A stretch of 33,002 bases of DNA from Desulfobacula sp. (GTDB taxonomy: Bacteria > Desulfobacterota > Desulfobacteria > Desulfobacterales > Desulfobacteraceae), in assembly GCA_020048635.1 (NCBI GenBank), contig JAIFMF010000219.1, forward strand, positions 1 through 33,002, written 5' to 3'. Positions 8,285 to 15,782 of this stretch are shown one piece after another. The notes beneath the pieces are model-generated. The model did not search any database, had not been told where the DNA came from, and saw nothing but the letters and a program-made list of their open reading frames with translations. The stretch's first letter is position 1. Every line of letters begins with the position of its first letter. The position numbers were made by a program, and so were the translations under genes.

Positions 8285-8313
8285 ATTATAGAGATTTGAT
8301 CCCGGGCTTTCAA
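8285..8313 (-). promoter_or_regulatory. internal sigma-70 promoter for the signalling genes
   Basis: On the minus strand TTGAAA (8308-8313), a 17-base spacer and a perfect TATAAT (8285-8290) lie in the 89-base gap between the NuoG-like gene and the membrane protein. Transcription would begin near 8278, about 40 bases before the start codon. It would give the membrane protein, kinase and regulator a basal supply independent of the operon's sigma-54 promoter. Confidence 0.7.
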
Positions 8314-8327
8314 GATTCATCCGTTCT

Positions 8328-9086
8328 TTATTTTCGGATTCTTTTTCTTTCCGCAGCAGCCCGGTTGGATAACAATTTGATGCAGGAGGAACAGAGATGG
8401 TGATGGTCTTTTGTATCCGGGTGGCTGTGCAGGCTGTTTTCAACATGCCTGAGAAAATTTTCAGTGGCATAAAGCGTTCCGCAGCCTTCACACCGCTCAA
8501 GGGGGAGTTGCCCAATAATGTTCTCTTTGATGGAAACCGTGCGGACCCCGTCCTGATCTTTTACCTGGATCAGGTTGGTGGGGCAGAGGTTGGCGCAGGT
8601 GCCGCACCCGATACATCGGCCCGGTTCCGGCATGACCCGGGTTCCTTTTTCATCCGTTACCATTTTTAGCGCTTTGGATTTCACAATTTCATTGCATACC
8701 CGGATGCAGAGCCTGCACCGGATACACCCGTCCGGCGGCGGAGGAACATCCACTCCCCATTCCCGGGCCAGATGCCTTATTCTGTCTGCCTCCGGTGCCA
8801 TCTGAAGCAGATTGTTAAATGCTTTTTTCCGGTGGGCCTGAACCAGTTCGGAATCTGTCTTGATTTCCAGGTTTTCTTTTGCCTTAAGAATGCAGGACAG
8901 CATCACCACCAGTTTACCAGCAGGCGAAATGACTTCAACCCCGCACAGTTTGCAGGACCCGGATGGCTTCAGTGCCGGGTGGTAACATAAATGAGGAATC
9001 CTGATTCCGTTTTCTTTGGCGGTCTGAAGAACGGTCCGGTTTTCTTTGGCTTCGATCTCCCTGCCGTCGATAAACATCTTAATCAT
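8328..9086 (-). CDS. NuoG/HydA-like iron-sulfur protein (2Fe-2S plus two 4Fe-4S)
   Basis: A ~252-aa electron-transfer subunit, presumably cytoplasmic. An N-terminal [2Fe-2S] domain has the NuoG/hydrogenase pattern HLCYHPALKPSGSCKLCGVEV then LSC. A linker leads to two [4Fe-4S] motifs, CIRCRLCIRVC and CIGCGTCANLCPTN. The C-terminus (CEGCG ... LCSSCIKLLSNR) is a CxxC-CxxC module that recurs in the flavoprotein of the same operon. ATG 9086 has AGGA eight bases upstream and overlaps the CBS-gene stop by eight bases; ATG 9095 or 9077 cannot be excluded. It probably wires the flavoprotein to the molybdenum enzyme, as NuoG-type domains do in formate dehydrogenases and hydrogenases (inference). Confidence 0.9.
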   Translation of the reverse strand: MIKMFIDGREIEAKENRTVLQTAKENGIRIPHLCYHPALKPSGSCKLCGVEVISPAGKLVVMLSCILKAKENLEIKTDSELVQAHRKKAFNNLLQMAPEADRIRHLAREWGVDVPPPPDGCIRCRLCIRVCNEIVKSKALKMVTDEKGTRVMPEPGRCIGCGTCANLCPTNLIQVKDQDGVRTVSIKENIIGQLPLERCEGCGTLYATENFLRHVENSLHSHPDTKDHHHLCSSCIKLLSNRAAAERKRIRK

Positions 9087-9528
9087 GGGCTGCATCCTGG
9101 AGATCGGATATATAATCCTTCAGATAATGAAGTTCACGGGTCAAGACTCCCACATACTGCTTGACAAGATCTTCGAGGCAGAGCATCCCGCTGATCCGTC
9201 CGCCGGAAACCACCGGCAGATGACGGATCTTGGCCTGGATCATCATTCCCATGGCCTCTTCTAGGGTATCTCCGGTTTCAGCCACAATGAGCCGGGAGGT
9301 CATGACCTCTTTGACGGAGATATCCTTGATCGAACGTTCCGGAAAAAGGATGTGGCAACGGATGAGATCCCTTTCCGTAAAAATGCCGTTTAGCCCATTT
9401 CCCGTTCGCACCACCAGGGCGGATACGGAATAGGCCGACATCTTTTTGAGAGCCTGTTCAACGGTCTCTGCCCCCTCTATCGTATGAAAAGAGTTACTGT
9501 CATTCTTTACAAGATCTTTTACCTTCAT
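9079..9528 (-). CDS. CBS-domain pair protein
   Basis: A 149-aa protein made of two CBS repeats: one around residues 10-60 (LVVRTGNGLNGIFTERDLIR) and one around 72-125 (VKEVMTSRLIVAETGDTLEEA, RHLPVVSGGRISGMLCLEDLV). CBS pairs bind adenosyl nucleotides and tune partner proteins. GAGG lies five bases from the ATG. It sits between redox subunits of one operon and overlaps the next gene, so it may adjust that complex to energy charge or NAD(H)/AMP level; this is an inference. Confidence 0.92.
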   Translation of the reverse strand: MKVKDLVKNDSNSFHTIEGAETVEQALKKMSAYSVSALVVRTGNGLNGIFTERDLIRCHILFPERSIKDISVKEVMTSRLIVAETGDTLEEAMGMMIQAKIRHLPVVSGGRISGMLCLEDLVKQYVGVLTRELHYLKDYISDLQDAAHD

Positions 9529-9546
9529 GATGTCCTCGTTTCTGTT

Positions 9547-9756
9547 TTAATTAATTTGTTCCAGGCAGTCCTGGGGCAGGCGATGGGTTCCTTTTCCTTC
9601 CAGGCTCACCTCGATGAGCGCATCTGGGTCATTGATGGACGTGTCCGGGTCTGTTATAAATCCATGAATCCCGATAAAATCATCCATATACGGTTCCCAG
9701 GATTCATCTTCAGATTTTCTGCACACTTTGATCTTGTTTCCTTTTTGAAATTGCAT
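9547..9756 (-). CDS. small conserved-looking hypothetical protein
   Basis: A 69-aa acidic protein (starts MQFQKGNKIKV, ends RLPQDCLEQIN) with no signal sequence or membrane segment. AAAGGA lies eight bases before the ATG. It is 11 bases after the flavoprotein stop and 18 bases before the CBS gene, so it belongs to the operon. The beta-rich pattern (KIKVCRKSED, IHGFITDPD, ALIEVSLEG) suggests a small barrel. I do not recognise the family. Confidence 0.7.
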   Translation of the reverse strand: MQFQKGNKIKVCRKSEDESWEPYMDDFIGIHGFITDPDTSINDPDALIEVSLEGKGTHRLPQDCLEQIN

Positions 9757-9767
9757 AGGGGTTTCCT

Positions 9768-11927
9768 TTATTTTAGACCGGCCGGTCGTGTTTCCACATT
9801 TGTTTTTGCACTGAGAAGACGAAGACAGTCATTGCACAGCAGCCGGGTTTCGGCTCGCTTTGCCTTATCCCCGGTTTTCCGGGCAACAAAATCGAGATAT
9901 TCGGCAGACGGAAGAAACGCACCGCAGGCTTCACAATACTGGATTGCCTGGCTGTTCAACAGGGTGCCGCATAATTTTAAATTCCTGCGGCCGTCTTTTT
10001 CTTCCAGGACCATGGCCTTATTTTCGCAATTGGCTGCACAGGCGCCGCAGGTAATGCATTTTTTTTCAGTCGCCCTAAAATCGGTTTCAGTGGGATGATC
10101 AAAATCCATATACCCGAACTGAAGGGCATCGATTCCCATTTTATCCCGGCAGACCTCTATACATTTTCCGCATCTCCGGCAGATATCACAGCGCAGGCAC
10201 CGTCCGGCTTCTTTCCGGACACCTTCTTCATCATAGCCCAGCTCCACCTGCTGAAATGTGGTTCTGCGACGGTCCACATTCAGCATGGGCATGGTCGGGT
10301 GTTTCAGGGTCATTTTCCGGGTGGCTGTCATTTCAACGGGGGGTTCCATATGATGCCGGACCGGGATTTTTGGTGTCCGCGGCTGGGGGATATGGCTCAG
10401 ATATCTGTCTATGGCCTCTGCCGCCCGTTTCCCACTGCCAATGGCTTCAATCACCGTAGCTGGACCGGACACGGCATCACCCGCAGCAAACACACCCGGC
10501 ATGGCGGTTTCCATGCTTGCATGATTGACTTCTATGGTTCCCCTCCGGGTCCAGTTCATCTGTGAAAAAGCTTCCATTCCCGTGTCATCGACATATTGGC
10601 CGATGGCACTGATCACAACGTCGGCCTCAATGATAAAATCTCCGCCCGGGATGGGAACCGGCATGAGCCGGTCAGACCCTTCTTTTTGAATGAGTTCAGC
10701 CTTGATACAGTCCAGTCCGGTAATAGTACCGTCCTTGCCGAGAATTTCTTTGGGAATGGTCAGGAATGAAAATTCAATGCCTTCTTCCATGGCCTGTTCC
10801 ACTTCTTCGGAATCGGCTGGCATCTGGTTCTTGGACCTGCGATAGGCAATGCTCACTTTTTCAGCACCCAGCCTCAAAGCGGTTCTGGCCGCATCAATGG
10901 CCACATTGCCGCCGCCGATGACCACCACCTGTTTTCCGGGTGCATGGTGGTTCCCCAGGGCCACATCCTTTAAAAACCCGATGGCTTCCAGAACTTTTGG
11001 AAATATTTTTTCCCCTTTAATTCCCAGATCCAGGGCTTTGTGGGCACCGATGGCGATGAAAAAAGCATCAACGCCTTCATTTTTAAGGTCTTCGTAGGTA
11101 ATGTCCCTGCCGAACCGGGTATTGTAAGATATCTCAACTCCAAGATCTTCAATCAAGGCCACTTCCCTGTCAATCACTTCTCTTGGCAGGCGGTATCGCG
11201 GGATTCCCACCATGATCATGCCGCCGGAAACGGGCAGGGCTTCAATGATTTTGACCCCGTATCCCAAGAGCGAAAGATAATAAGCTGCGGTCAGACCTCC
11301 AGGTCCGGCCCCGATGACACAGACTTTTTTGCCGTTCCATTCCTTTTTTTTCGGATTTTTATAGGCCCCTTCCGACATGGCCCTTTCTGCCGCAAAGGCT
11401 TTTAAGAATTTAATGGAGACCGGGGTATCGATCCTGGATCTCACACACATCATTTCGCAGGGACGGGTGCAGATGAGCCCGCAGACCCAGGGAAACGGGT
11501 TGTCCCTGCGGATGACCTCAATGGCTTTGGCATCTTCTCCCCGGGCAATGAGGGTCAGATAGGTCGGGATATCAATCCCGGCCGGGCAGGCCATCTGACA
11601 GGGGGAAGGCGCCAGTTTTCCGCAGTCATGGGAAGGGCAGTTCCGGGTCTGGATATGGCTTTCAAAGACCTCCCTGTGACCGGAAAACATCTCTTCCAGT
11701 GTTTTTCCGGTTTCCAGATTTTTTTTTGAATCTGCTGCAGTGAGATATTCCCGGATCAGGGAATCAATGGCCAAAAGATGGTCTTTCCCGGCAGCACCTT
11801 CTGAAATCTCTTCAGTCAGGTGAAGAATCTGCTCGCAGATTCTCCTTGCCTTCGGGTCGGTCAAAGATCCGGAAAGAATAAGGTCGGACAGGTAGATGAG
11901 GGTGTTTCTTACCGGGCAGATTGCCAT
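9768..11927 (-). CDS. GltD/NfnB-like FAD-NAD(P) oxidoreductase with iron-sulfur domains
   Basis: A 719-aa flavoprotein. After a helical N-terminus comes the GltD-type Fe-S region (CPSHDCGKLAPSPCQMACPAG, CGLICTRPCEMMC), then an FAD Rossmann motif GAGPGGLTAA (206-215), an NAD(P) motif VIGGGNVAIDAARTALRLG and the closing FAD motif GVFAAGDAVSGPATV. The C-terminal third adds ferredoxin motifs (CLRCDICRRCGKCIEVC, CITCGACAANC) and a CEACG ... LCNDCLRLLS module shared with the NuoG-like neighbour. NAD(P)H would reduce FAD here, and the clusters would pass electrons on. It is 12 bases downstream of the ferredoxin subunit of the molybdenum enzyme. An electron-bifurcating role like NfnB is possible but unproven. 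Confidence 0.93.
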   Translation of the reverse strand: MAICPVRNTLIYLSDLILSGSLTDPKARRICEQILHLTEEISEGAAGKDHLLAIDSLIREYLTAADSKKNLETGKTLEEMFSGHREVFESHIQTRNCPSHDCGKLAPSPCQMACPAGIDIPTYLTLIARGEDAKAIEVIRRDNPFPWVCGLICTRPCEMMCVRSRIDTPVSIKFLKAFAAERAMSEGAYKNPKKKEWNGKKVCVIGAGPGGLTAAYYLSLLGYGVKIIEALPVSGGMIMVGIPRYRLPREVIDREVALIEDLGVEISYNTRFGRDITYEDLKNEGVDAFFIAIGAHKALDLGIKGEKIFPKVLEAIGFLKDVALGNHHAPGKQVVVIGGGNVAIDAARTALRLGAEKVSIAYRRSKNQMPADSEEVEQAMEEGIEFSFLTIPKEILGKDGTITGLDCIKAELIQKEGSDRLMPVPIPGGDFIIEADVVISAIGQYVDDTGMEAFSQMNWTRRGTIEVNHASMETAMPGVFAAGDAVSGPATVIEAIGSGKRAAEAIDRYLSHIPQPRTPKIPVRHHMEPPVEMTATRKMTLKHPTMPMLNVDRRRTTFQQVELGYDEEGVRKEAGRCLRCDICRRCGKCIEVCRDKMGIDALQFGYMDFDHPTETDFRATEKKCITCGACAANCENKAMVLEEKDGRRNLKLCGTLLNSQAIQYCEACGAFLPSAEYLDFVARKTGDKAKRAETRLLCNDCLRLLSAKTNVETRPAGLK

Positions 11928-11939
11928 TTTTCCTCCCGT

Positions 11940-12455
11940 CTAAAAACTGCTGTTTTCAAATGAGGCGGATGCTTCGGCATGCCTCACCCGTCGGGTCTGG
12001 GTCATGTCCTCGGCAAGCCCGAATGTTAGACACCCTGTTGTGCAGAGGGTCACACAGGCAGGTTTCAACCCTGCATCAAGCCTGTCCTTGCAATAATCAC
12101 ATTTTTCAACCTTTCCGGTCTCCGGGTTCCATTGGGGGGCGCCCCAGGGACAGGCAGAAATACAGGTCTTGCAACCCACGCACAATTCCTTGTCGACAAA
12201 AACAATCCCGTCACTGCTGCGTTTCTGCATGGCTCCGGTGGGACAGGTCGATACGCACCAAGGATCTTCACAATGGTAGCAGGGCATGAAAATAAAGGAC
12301 ATTTTCGGCAGCCCGTTGATCATTTTCGGGCCCACCTGGATAATCTGACAGGGTTTGGCACCCCTGGGCAGATTTTTATTGGATTTGCACTGGATTTCAC
12401 AGGCATGGCACCCAATGCAGGTTCGGGTATCCTGGAACAGATAATATTTACTCAT
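11940..12455 (-). CDS. 4x[4Fe-4S] electron-transfer subunit (DmsB/PhsB/HydN-like)
   Basis: A 171-aa protein with sixteen cysteines in four clusters of the DmsB type: CIGCHACEIQC, CYHCEDPWCVSTCPTG, CVGCKTCISACPWG and CDYCKDRLDAGLKPACVTLC. There is no Tat or Sec signal. It follows the molybdopterin subunit by 36 bases and precedes the flavoprotein by 12, so it is the small subunit that carries electrons between the two. The C-terminal tail is short and shows no membrane anchor. Confidence 0.95.
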   Translation of the reverse strand: MSKYYLFQDTRTCIGCHACEIQCKSNKNLPRGAKPCQIIQVGPKMINGLPKMSFIFMPCYHCEDPWCVSTCPTGAMQKRSSDGIVFVDKELCVGCKTCISACPWGAPQWNPETGKVEKCDYCKDRLDAGLKPACVTLCTTGCLTFGLAEDMTQTRRVRHAEASASFENSSF

Positions 12456-12491
12456 TCAACGCCTCCGGGTTTCTTGTATATCATATTGAAA

Positions 12492-14576
12492 TTAAAGTGG
12501 TTTCACCGATACAAAAGTATCGTGATAGGCCGGGCTTCCGCCGATTTTGTCATAAACGTTTTCCTGGATCAGCGCATCGGAAAGCCCTTTATTAAATGAC
12601 CGTTTTGCACGCCCTGCCTCATGCCCGAATCCATGCAGCATGAAAACGGCTTCCGGATGGATGAAATCCGTGACAAAGGCTTTGATTCGCCCCTTTCCAC
12701 AGGAGGAGGCTACTTCAACGAGGGCATTGTTTTTGATCCCGAGCTGACCCGCTTTTTTCGTATTGATCCAGAGCTTATTTTCACTTTCCAGTTCATTCAG
12801 ATAAGGCACATTCTGGGTGGAGACATGGGTGTGAATGGCGGATCGCCCGACCACCAGCCTGAACCGGTCATTGTCTTCAGGTGCTTTAACCGGCTGATAT
12901 TCCGGGAAAGATTCAAATCCGGCATTCTCTAGAAGGCTGGATTTGAATTCTATCTTTTTGGAAGGGGTTTTAAAGGGAAGGTTTTCCCGGTCCCAGAAAA
13001 TCTGGTCCGATCCATAGGCGACAAATCCCTTTTTTTCAAAATCCGTCTGGGTAAACCCGGTGCCTTCAAGCTGCCAATTCACCAGATCCTCCATGGTCTC
13101 GTAGGGGAAATAATGACCAATGCCGAGTTTTTCTCCGATCCTTTTCAGGATGATAGCCCCTTCCAGGGTATCATATCTCGGTTCTACAGCTTTTTTCCGT
13201 AAAAACATCTGGGGTTTCAATCCATTCATCTGCTGGATGCAGTCGGTCCTTTCCAGATAGGTGGATTCGGGCAGGATTACATCTGAATACCAGGCGATAT
13301 CCGAATAATTGATATCAATGGTGACAATGAGATCCAGCTTGTCCAGGGCTTTTTTCGTCTGAGCGGTGTCGGCAATGGACATGAGGGGGTCCATCCGATA
13401 GGCAATCAAGGCTTTGATGGGATAGGGGTCTTCATTTAAAACCGCATAGGGAAAGACCTGGGCTACGCCGTGATTGGGGTCCGGCAGCGGGAAGTCCTTT
13501 GTACCGGCCTTGTCAAACCGTGGCATATCGATTTTCGGAAATTCCTGGGAAACCAGTTTTCGAGCAGCTTTGCCGCCCGCTTCGCCCGGCCCTTTTTTAA
13601 AGAAAATGCCACCTTTGGCTTCCACACTTCCCATGAGGGCGTTCAGCATGAGAATGGATCGCCGCATATAGATTTCATTTTGATGACTGGCCCCCCGGTA
13701 CCCGTAATGGAAAATGACAGAAGGCCTGTCCTTGCTGATTTCCCGTGCAAGGGCAATGATTTCCCCGGCAGGGATTCCGGTTTCTTTTTCAGCCCATTCC
13801 GGCGTATAATGTTCTACAAAATCCCGGAGCTCATTGACCCCATGGACCCATTTTGAAACAAATCCAGCATCATACAATCTTTCTTTTAAAATCACATGGA
13901 TCAGTGCATAATTTAAGGCCAGGTCGGTTCCCGGCCGGATCATCCAGTAGCGGTGGGCCTTGGATGCGGTCACCGTCACCCGGGGATCGATATAGGTCAG
14001 CCTGGCGCCTTTTTCCAGGGCTGCCATCAAGGTTTTGACTTCCTTTACCGCCAGGGATTCAAATATGTTTCTGCCGTAGAGAACAATATGCTTTGTCTCG
14101 CCGTAATGAATCCCCACCTCGGCATCCGTGTATCCAAAAAGAGATCGGCAGGCCGTATTGACACTTCCCTTGCACAGGGCGTCATGGGAAAAATAATTGG
14201 GGGAGCCCAGGGCTTTTAAAAAGGCCTTGCTGACATGGGTGGCGAGCTGGGCCCGCTCACAGAGCGCAATGCTGTGCGCACCGGTTTTGTCTTTGATGTC
14301 TTTGAGCCTATCGGCCACATAATCAATGGCCTCCTCCCAGGATGCTTTTCTCCAGTTCCCAGACCCCCTTTCCCCGACCCGGATAAGGGGAGACTGGACC
14401 CGCTGGTCATCGTAGAGCATTGAAATCCCTGCCGATCCCCTCGGGCACAGGCTCCCGTCTATCCCCGCCACATGGGGATTCCCTTCGATCCAGTCCACAT
14501 GGCCGTCCTTTACTTTGACCTTGATGGGGCACCGGACCGAACACATAAAACATAAACTGAAAACTTCTTTATCCAT
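12492..14576 (-). CDS. cytoplasmic molybdopterin oxidoreductase (PhsA/PsrA-like)
   Basis: A 694-aa catalytic subunit of the DMSO-reductase superfamily with a bis-MGD cofactor. The N-terminal [4Fe-4S] ligands are Cys9, 12, 16 and 44 (CFMCSVRC ... CPRG). Cys135 in DALCKGSVNTACRS is the likely Mo/W ligand. The C-terminal molybdopterin-binding domain (NDRFRLVVGR to HGFGHEAGRAKRSFNKG) is complete. It starts at MDKEVFSLCFMC with no twin-arginine leader, unlike exported thiosulfate or polysulfide reductases, so it should work in the cytoplasm. AAAGGAG precedes the ATG. It is the first gene behind a -24/-12 promoter. The substrate is not determined; a sulfur oxyanion, polysulfide or organic substrate are all open. 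Confidence 0.92.
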   Translation of the reverse strand: MDKEVFSLCFMCSVRCPIKVKVKDGHVDWIEGNPHVAGIDGSLCPRGSAGISMLYDDQRVQSPLIRVGERGSGNWRKASWEEAIDYVADRLKDIKDKTGAHSIALCERAQLATHVSKAFLKALGSPNYFSHDALCKGSVNTACRSLFGYTDAEVGIHYGETKHIVLYGRNIFESLAVKEVKTLMAALEKGARLTYIDPRVTVTASKAHRYWMIRPGTDLALNYALIHVILKERLYDAGFVSKWVHGVNELRDFVEHYTPEWAEKETGIPAGEIIALAREISKDRPSVIFHYGYRGASHQNEIYMRRSILMLNALMGSVEAKGGIFFKKGPGEAGGKAARKLVSQEFPKIDMPRFDKAGTKDFPLPDPNHGVAQVFPYAVLNEDPYPIKALIAYRMDPLMSIADTAQTKKALDKLDLIVTIDINYSDIAWYSDVILPESTYLERTDCIQQMNGLKPQMFLRKKAVEPRYDTLEGAIILKRIGEKLGIGHYFPYETMEDLVNWQLEGTGFTQTDFEKKGFVAYGSDQIFWDRENLPFKTPSKKIEFKSSLLENAGFESFPEYQPVKAPEDNDRFRLVVGRSAIHTHVSTQNVPYLNELESENKLWINTKKAGQLGIKNNALVEVASSCGKGRIKAFVTDFIHPEAVFMLHGFGHEAGRAKRSFNKGLSDALIQENVYDKIGGSPAYHDTFVSVKPL

Positions 14577-14609
14577 AATTTAATCGTCTCCTTTGGCAAA
14601 TTTTATCCT

Positions 14610-14626
14610 AACCCTATGTCAGGGTT
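14610..14626 (-). other. small hairpin in the molybdenum-operon leader
   Basis: AACCCT and AGGGTT form a perfect 6-bp inverted repeat with a 5-base loop, between the predicted transcription start (~14640) and the molybdopterin gene. It could affect translation or mRNA stability. It is short, so chance is possible. Confidence 0.35.
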
Positions 14627-14650
14627 TCTATAGCGATATTCATGCCAATC

Positions 14651-14666
14651 TGCTTACCGCAGGCCA
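14651..14666 (-). promoter_or_regulatory. sigma-54 (-24/-12) promoter of the molybdenum operon
   Basis: On the minus strand TGGCCTGCGGTAAGCA fits the consensus TGGCACG-N4-TTGCA, with the invariant GG and GC at exact spacing (12 of the key frame positions in place; differences at consensus positions 5, 6, 12 and 13). The start would be near 14640, giving a leader of about 64 bases before the ATG at 14576. The last gene of the same run encodes a sigma-54 activator. Confidence 0.6.
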
Positions 14667-14805
14667 TAATAAATCTATCTTATGGGTAAGTATTTTGAAT
14701 TTATAGGAATAATTTCATTTTAGAGAATCAATTTCGTTTGGCACAAAAGGAGGCGACACCTGTGGGGGGCGCACAAAAAACATTGCACTGCCTTTTTTTT
14801 ATTGC

Positions 14806-14818
14806 GGCCATAATGGCC
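14806..14818. promoter_or_regulatory. candidate upstream activator site
   Basis: GGCCATAATGGCC is a 6+1+6 perfect dyad about 170 bases upstream of the predicted sigma-54 start. That is the usual distance for an enhancer bound by an NtrC-type activator. Only one copy is seen, so the assignment to the operon's own response regulator is tentative. Confidence 0.35.
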
Positions 14819-14854
14819 ATAAAAGCTAAGCCTCATTAAAACGGAAAAAGCAGC

Positions 14855-15140
14855 GTGGTTGGTTACAAGAACCTGGAAATACCCAATGAGCGGTTGAAAA
14901 GCCTTGTCATCCGGAGAAGAAAAAAAGAGGTTCTGGAAGGAAGACCTGCCCGATGAAATCATCAACAATTATTATACTGATCTGACCGACAGGGAAACCC
15001 ATATTTCTCCAAAGCTGTATGAACTCAAGGGCATCACCGGCCCCCTGGATATGCAGATCCGGGAAGCCTGCAAATTTGTCGAGCGCAATATGCGCATGTA
15101 TGCCGTCAAGCCGCCCCGGATAGAAGGATCGCCTGCCTGA
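14855..15140 (+). pseudogene. possible frameshifted small gene of unknown function
   Basis: Two short overlapping frames look like parts of one protein. Frame A from 14855 reads GYKNLEIPNERLKSLVIRRR; frame B, open from 14898, reads RFWKEDLPDEIINNYYTDL and continues with KLYELKGITGPLDMQIREA to the stop at 15138-15140. They meet at a run of seven A (14920-14926). Removing one A would join them into about 94 residues. No convincing ribosome-binding site precedes either start. It may be a decayed gene, a sequencing error or a slippage site. I do not recognise the family. Confidence 0.35.
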
Positions 15141-15251
15141 GACTCGATCCTTGCTGTTTTTATTTTTCATACAACTCAGAAAGAGATAGGACCGAACCCT
15201 GTTTTCTGATAAAATCATATACAACCAGGCGCTTTATTGATTATGACATAA

Positions 15252-15347
15252 CGGCTCAAGCCACGAAACCAGGAAATCCTGCAGGACCCAGGAAAAATTA
15301 CAGCAGAAATTACCAAAGCCCATGCCGAAAGTGAATTTGAAAAATAA
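15252..15347 (+). pseudogene. possible RhuM-like C-terminal remnant
   Basis: A start-less frame between two stops reads EILQDPGKITAEITKAHAE followed by SEFEK and a stop. This resembles the C-terminal part of RhuM-family virulence/DNA-associated proteins (pattern GKI-AE-AK-HAE-EFEKY), recalled from the family rather than searched. The sequence around it (15143-15436) shows no complete gene. It would fit decayed accessory DNA next to an orphan antitoxin. Confidence 0.3.
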
Positions 15348-15436
15348 AAAAGTTCTACAACCGGCTTCACTCGCCCCTCCCCAAACAGCGCGGGTCTGGT
15401 GATCCGGAACTTTATCCAAAGGGAGGATAAACAAAA

Positions 15437-15640
15437 ATGAAACTTAAAGTTGTTCTTGAACCTAGTGAAGAAGGCGGATTTATGGCCTATGTTCCAGGCC
15501 TTCCAGGATGCATCAGCAAGGGAGAATCTAAGGAAGAAGTTTTAGAAAATATCAGGGAGGCTATTGAGCTATATCTTGAGCCTGTAGACGATGATATGGC
15601 TCTGGTTCCAGGTGCAGAGATCATGGAAATTGCCATTTGA
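15437..15640 (+). CDS. HicB-like antitoxin domain protein, orphan
   Basis: A 67-aa protein with the HicB fold signature: MKLKVVLEPSEEGGFMAYV, PGLPGCISKGESKEEVLENI and REAIELYLEPV. HicB proteins neutralise HicA mRNA interferases and often repress their own operon. This one lacks the C-terminal DNA-binding extension of long HicB forms. GGGAGG lies upstream of the ATG. The 140 bases after the stop hold no recognisable HicA (dsRBD-like toxin) frame, and the upstream side has only remnants. It is therefore a solitary copy, perhaps left from a decayed toxin-antitoxin pair. Confidence 0.85.
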   Translation: MKLKVVLEPSEEGGFMAYVPGLPGCISKGESKEEVLENIREAIELYLEPVDDDMALVPGAEIMEIAI

Positions 15641-15782
15641 AGCAGGCTCGGATGGATGTTGATCGCTTCTTAAGTTTGATGTAGGAAATATAACATCAGG
15701 CTGGGCGAGGATGCGTTGAAAAAGCGCCCGCATATCTGTCAGCCCATGCGTTCGCATAAATACGGAATAAGGGGAATAACAT

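Noticed and set aside
8219..8515. 98-codon minus-strand frame across the NuoG-like 3' end and the promoter gap
   Set aside because: It overlaps conserved coding sequence and the internal promoter, and its translation looks random.
14731..14757. TGGCAC followed by GGC on the plus strand, as a second sigma-54 promoter
   Set aside because: The distance between GG and GC is one base too long, and sigma-54 spacing is strict.
14772..14787. TTGCA as a -12 element on the plus strand
   Set aside because: No GG occurs at the required -24 position.
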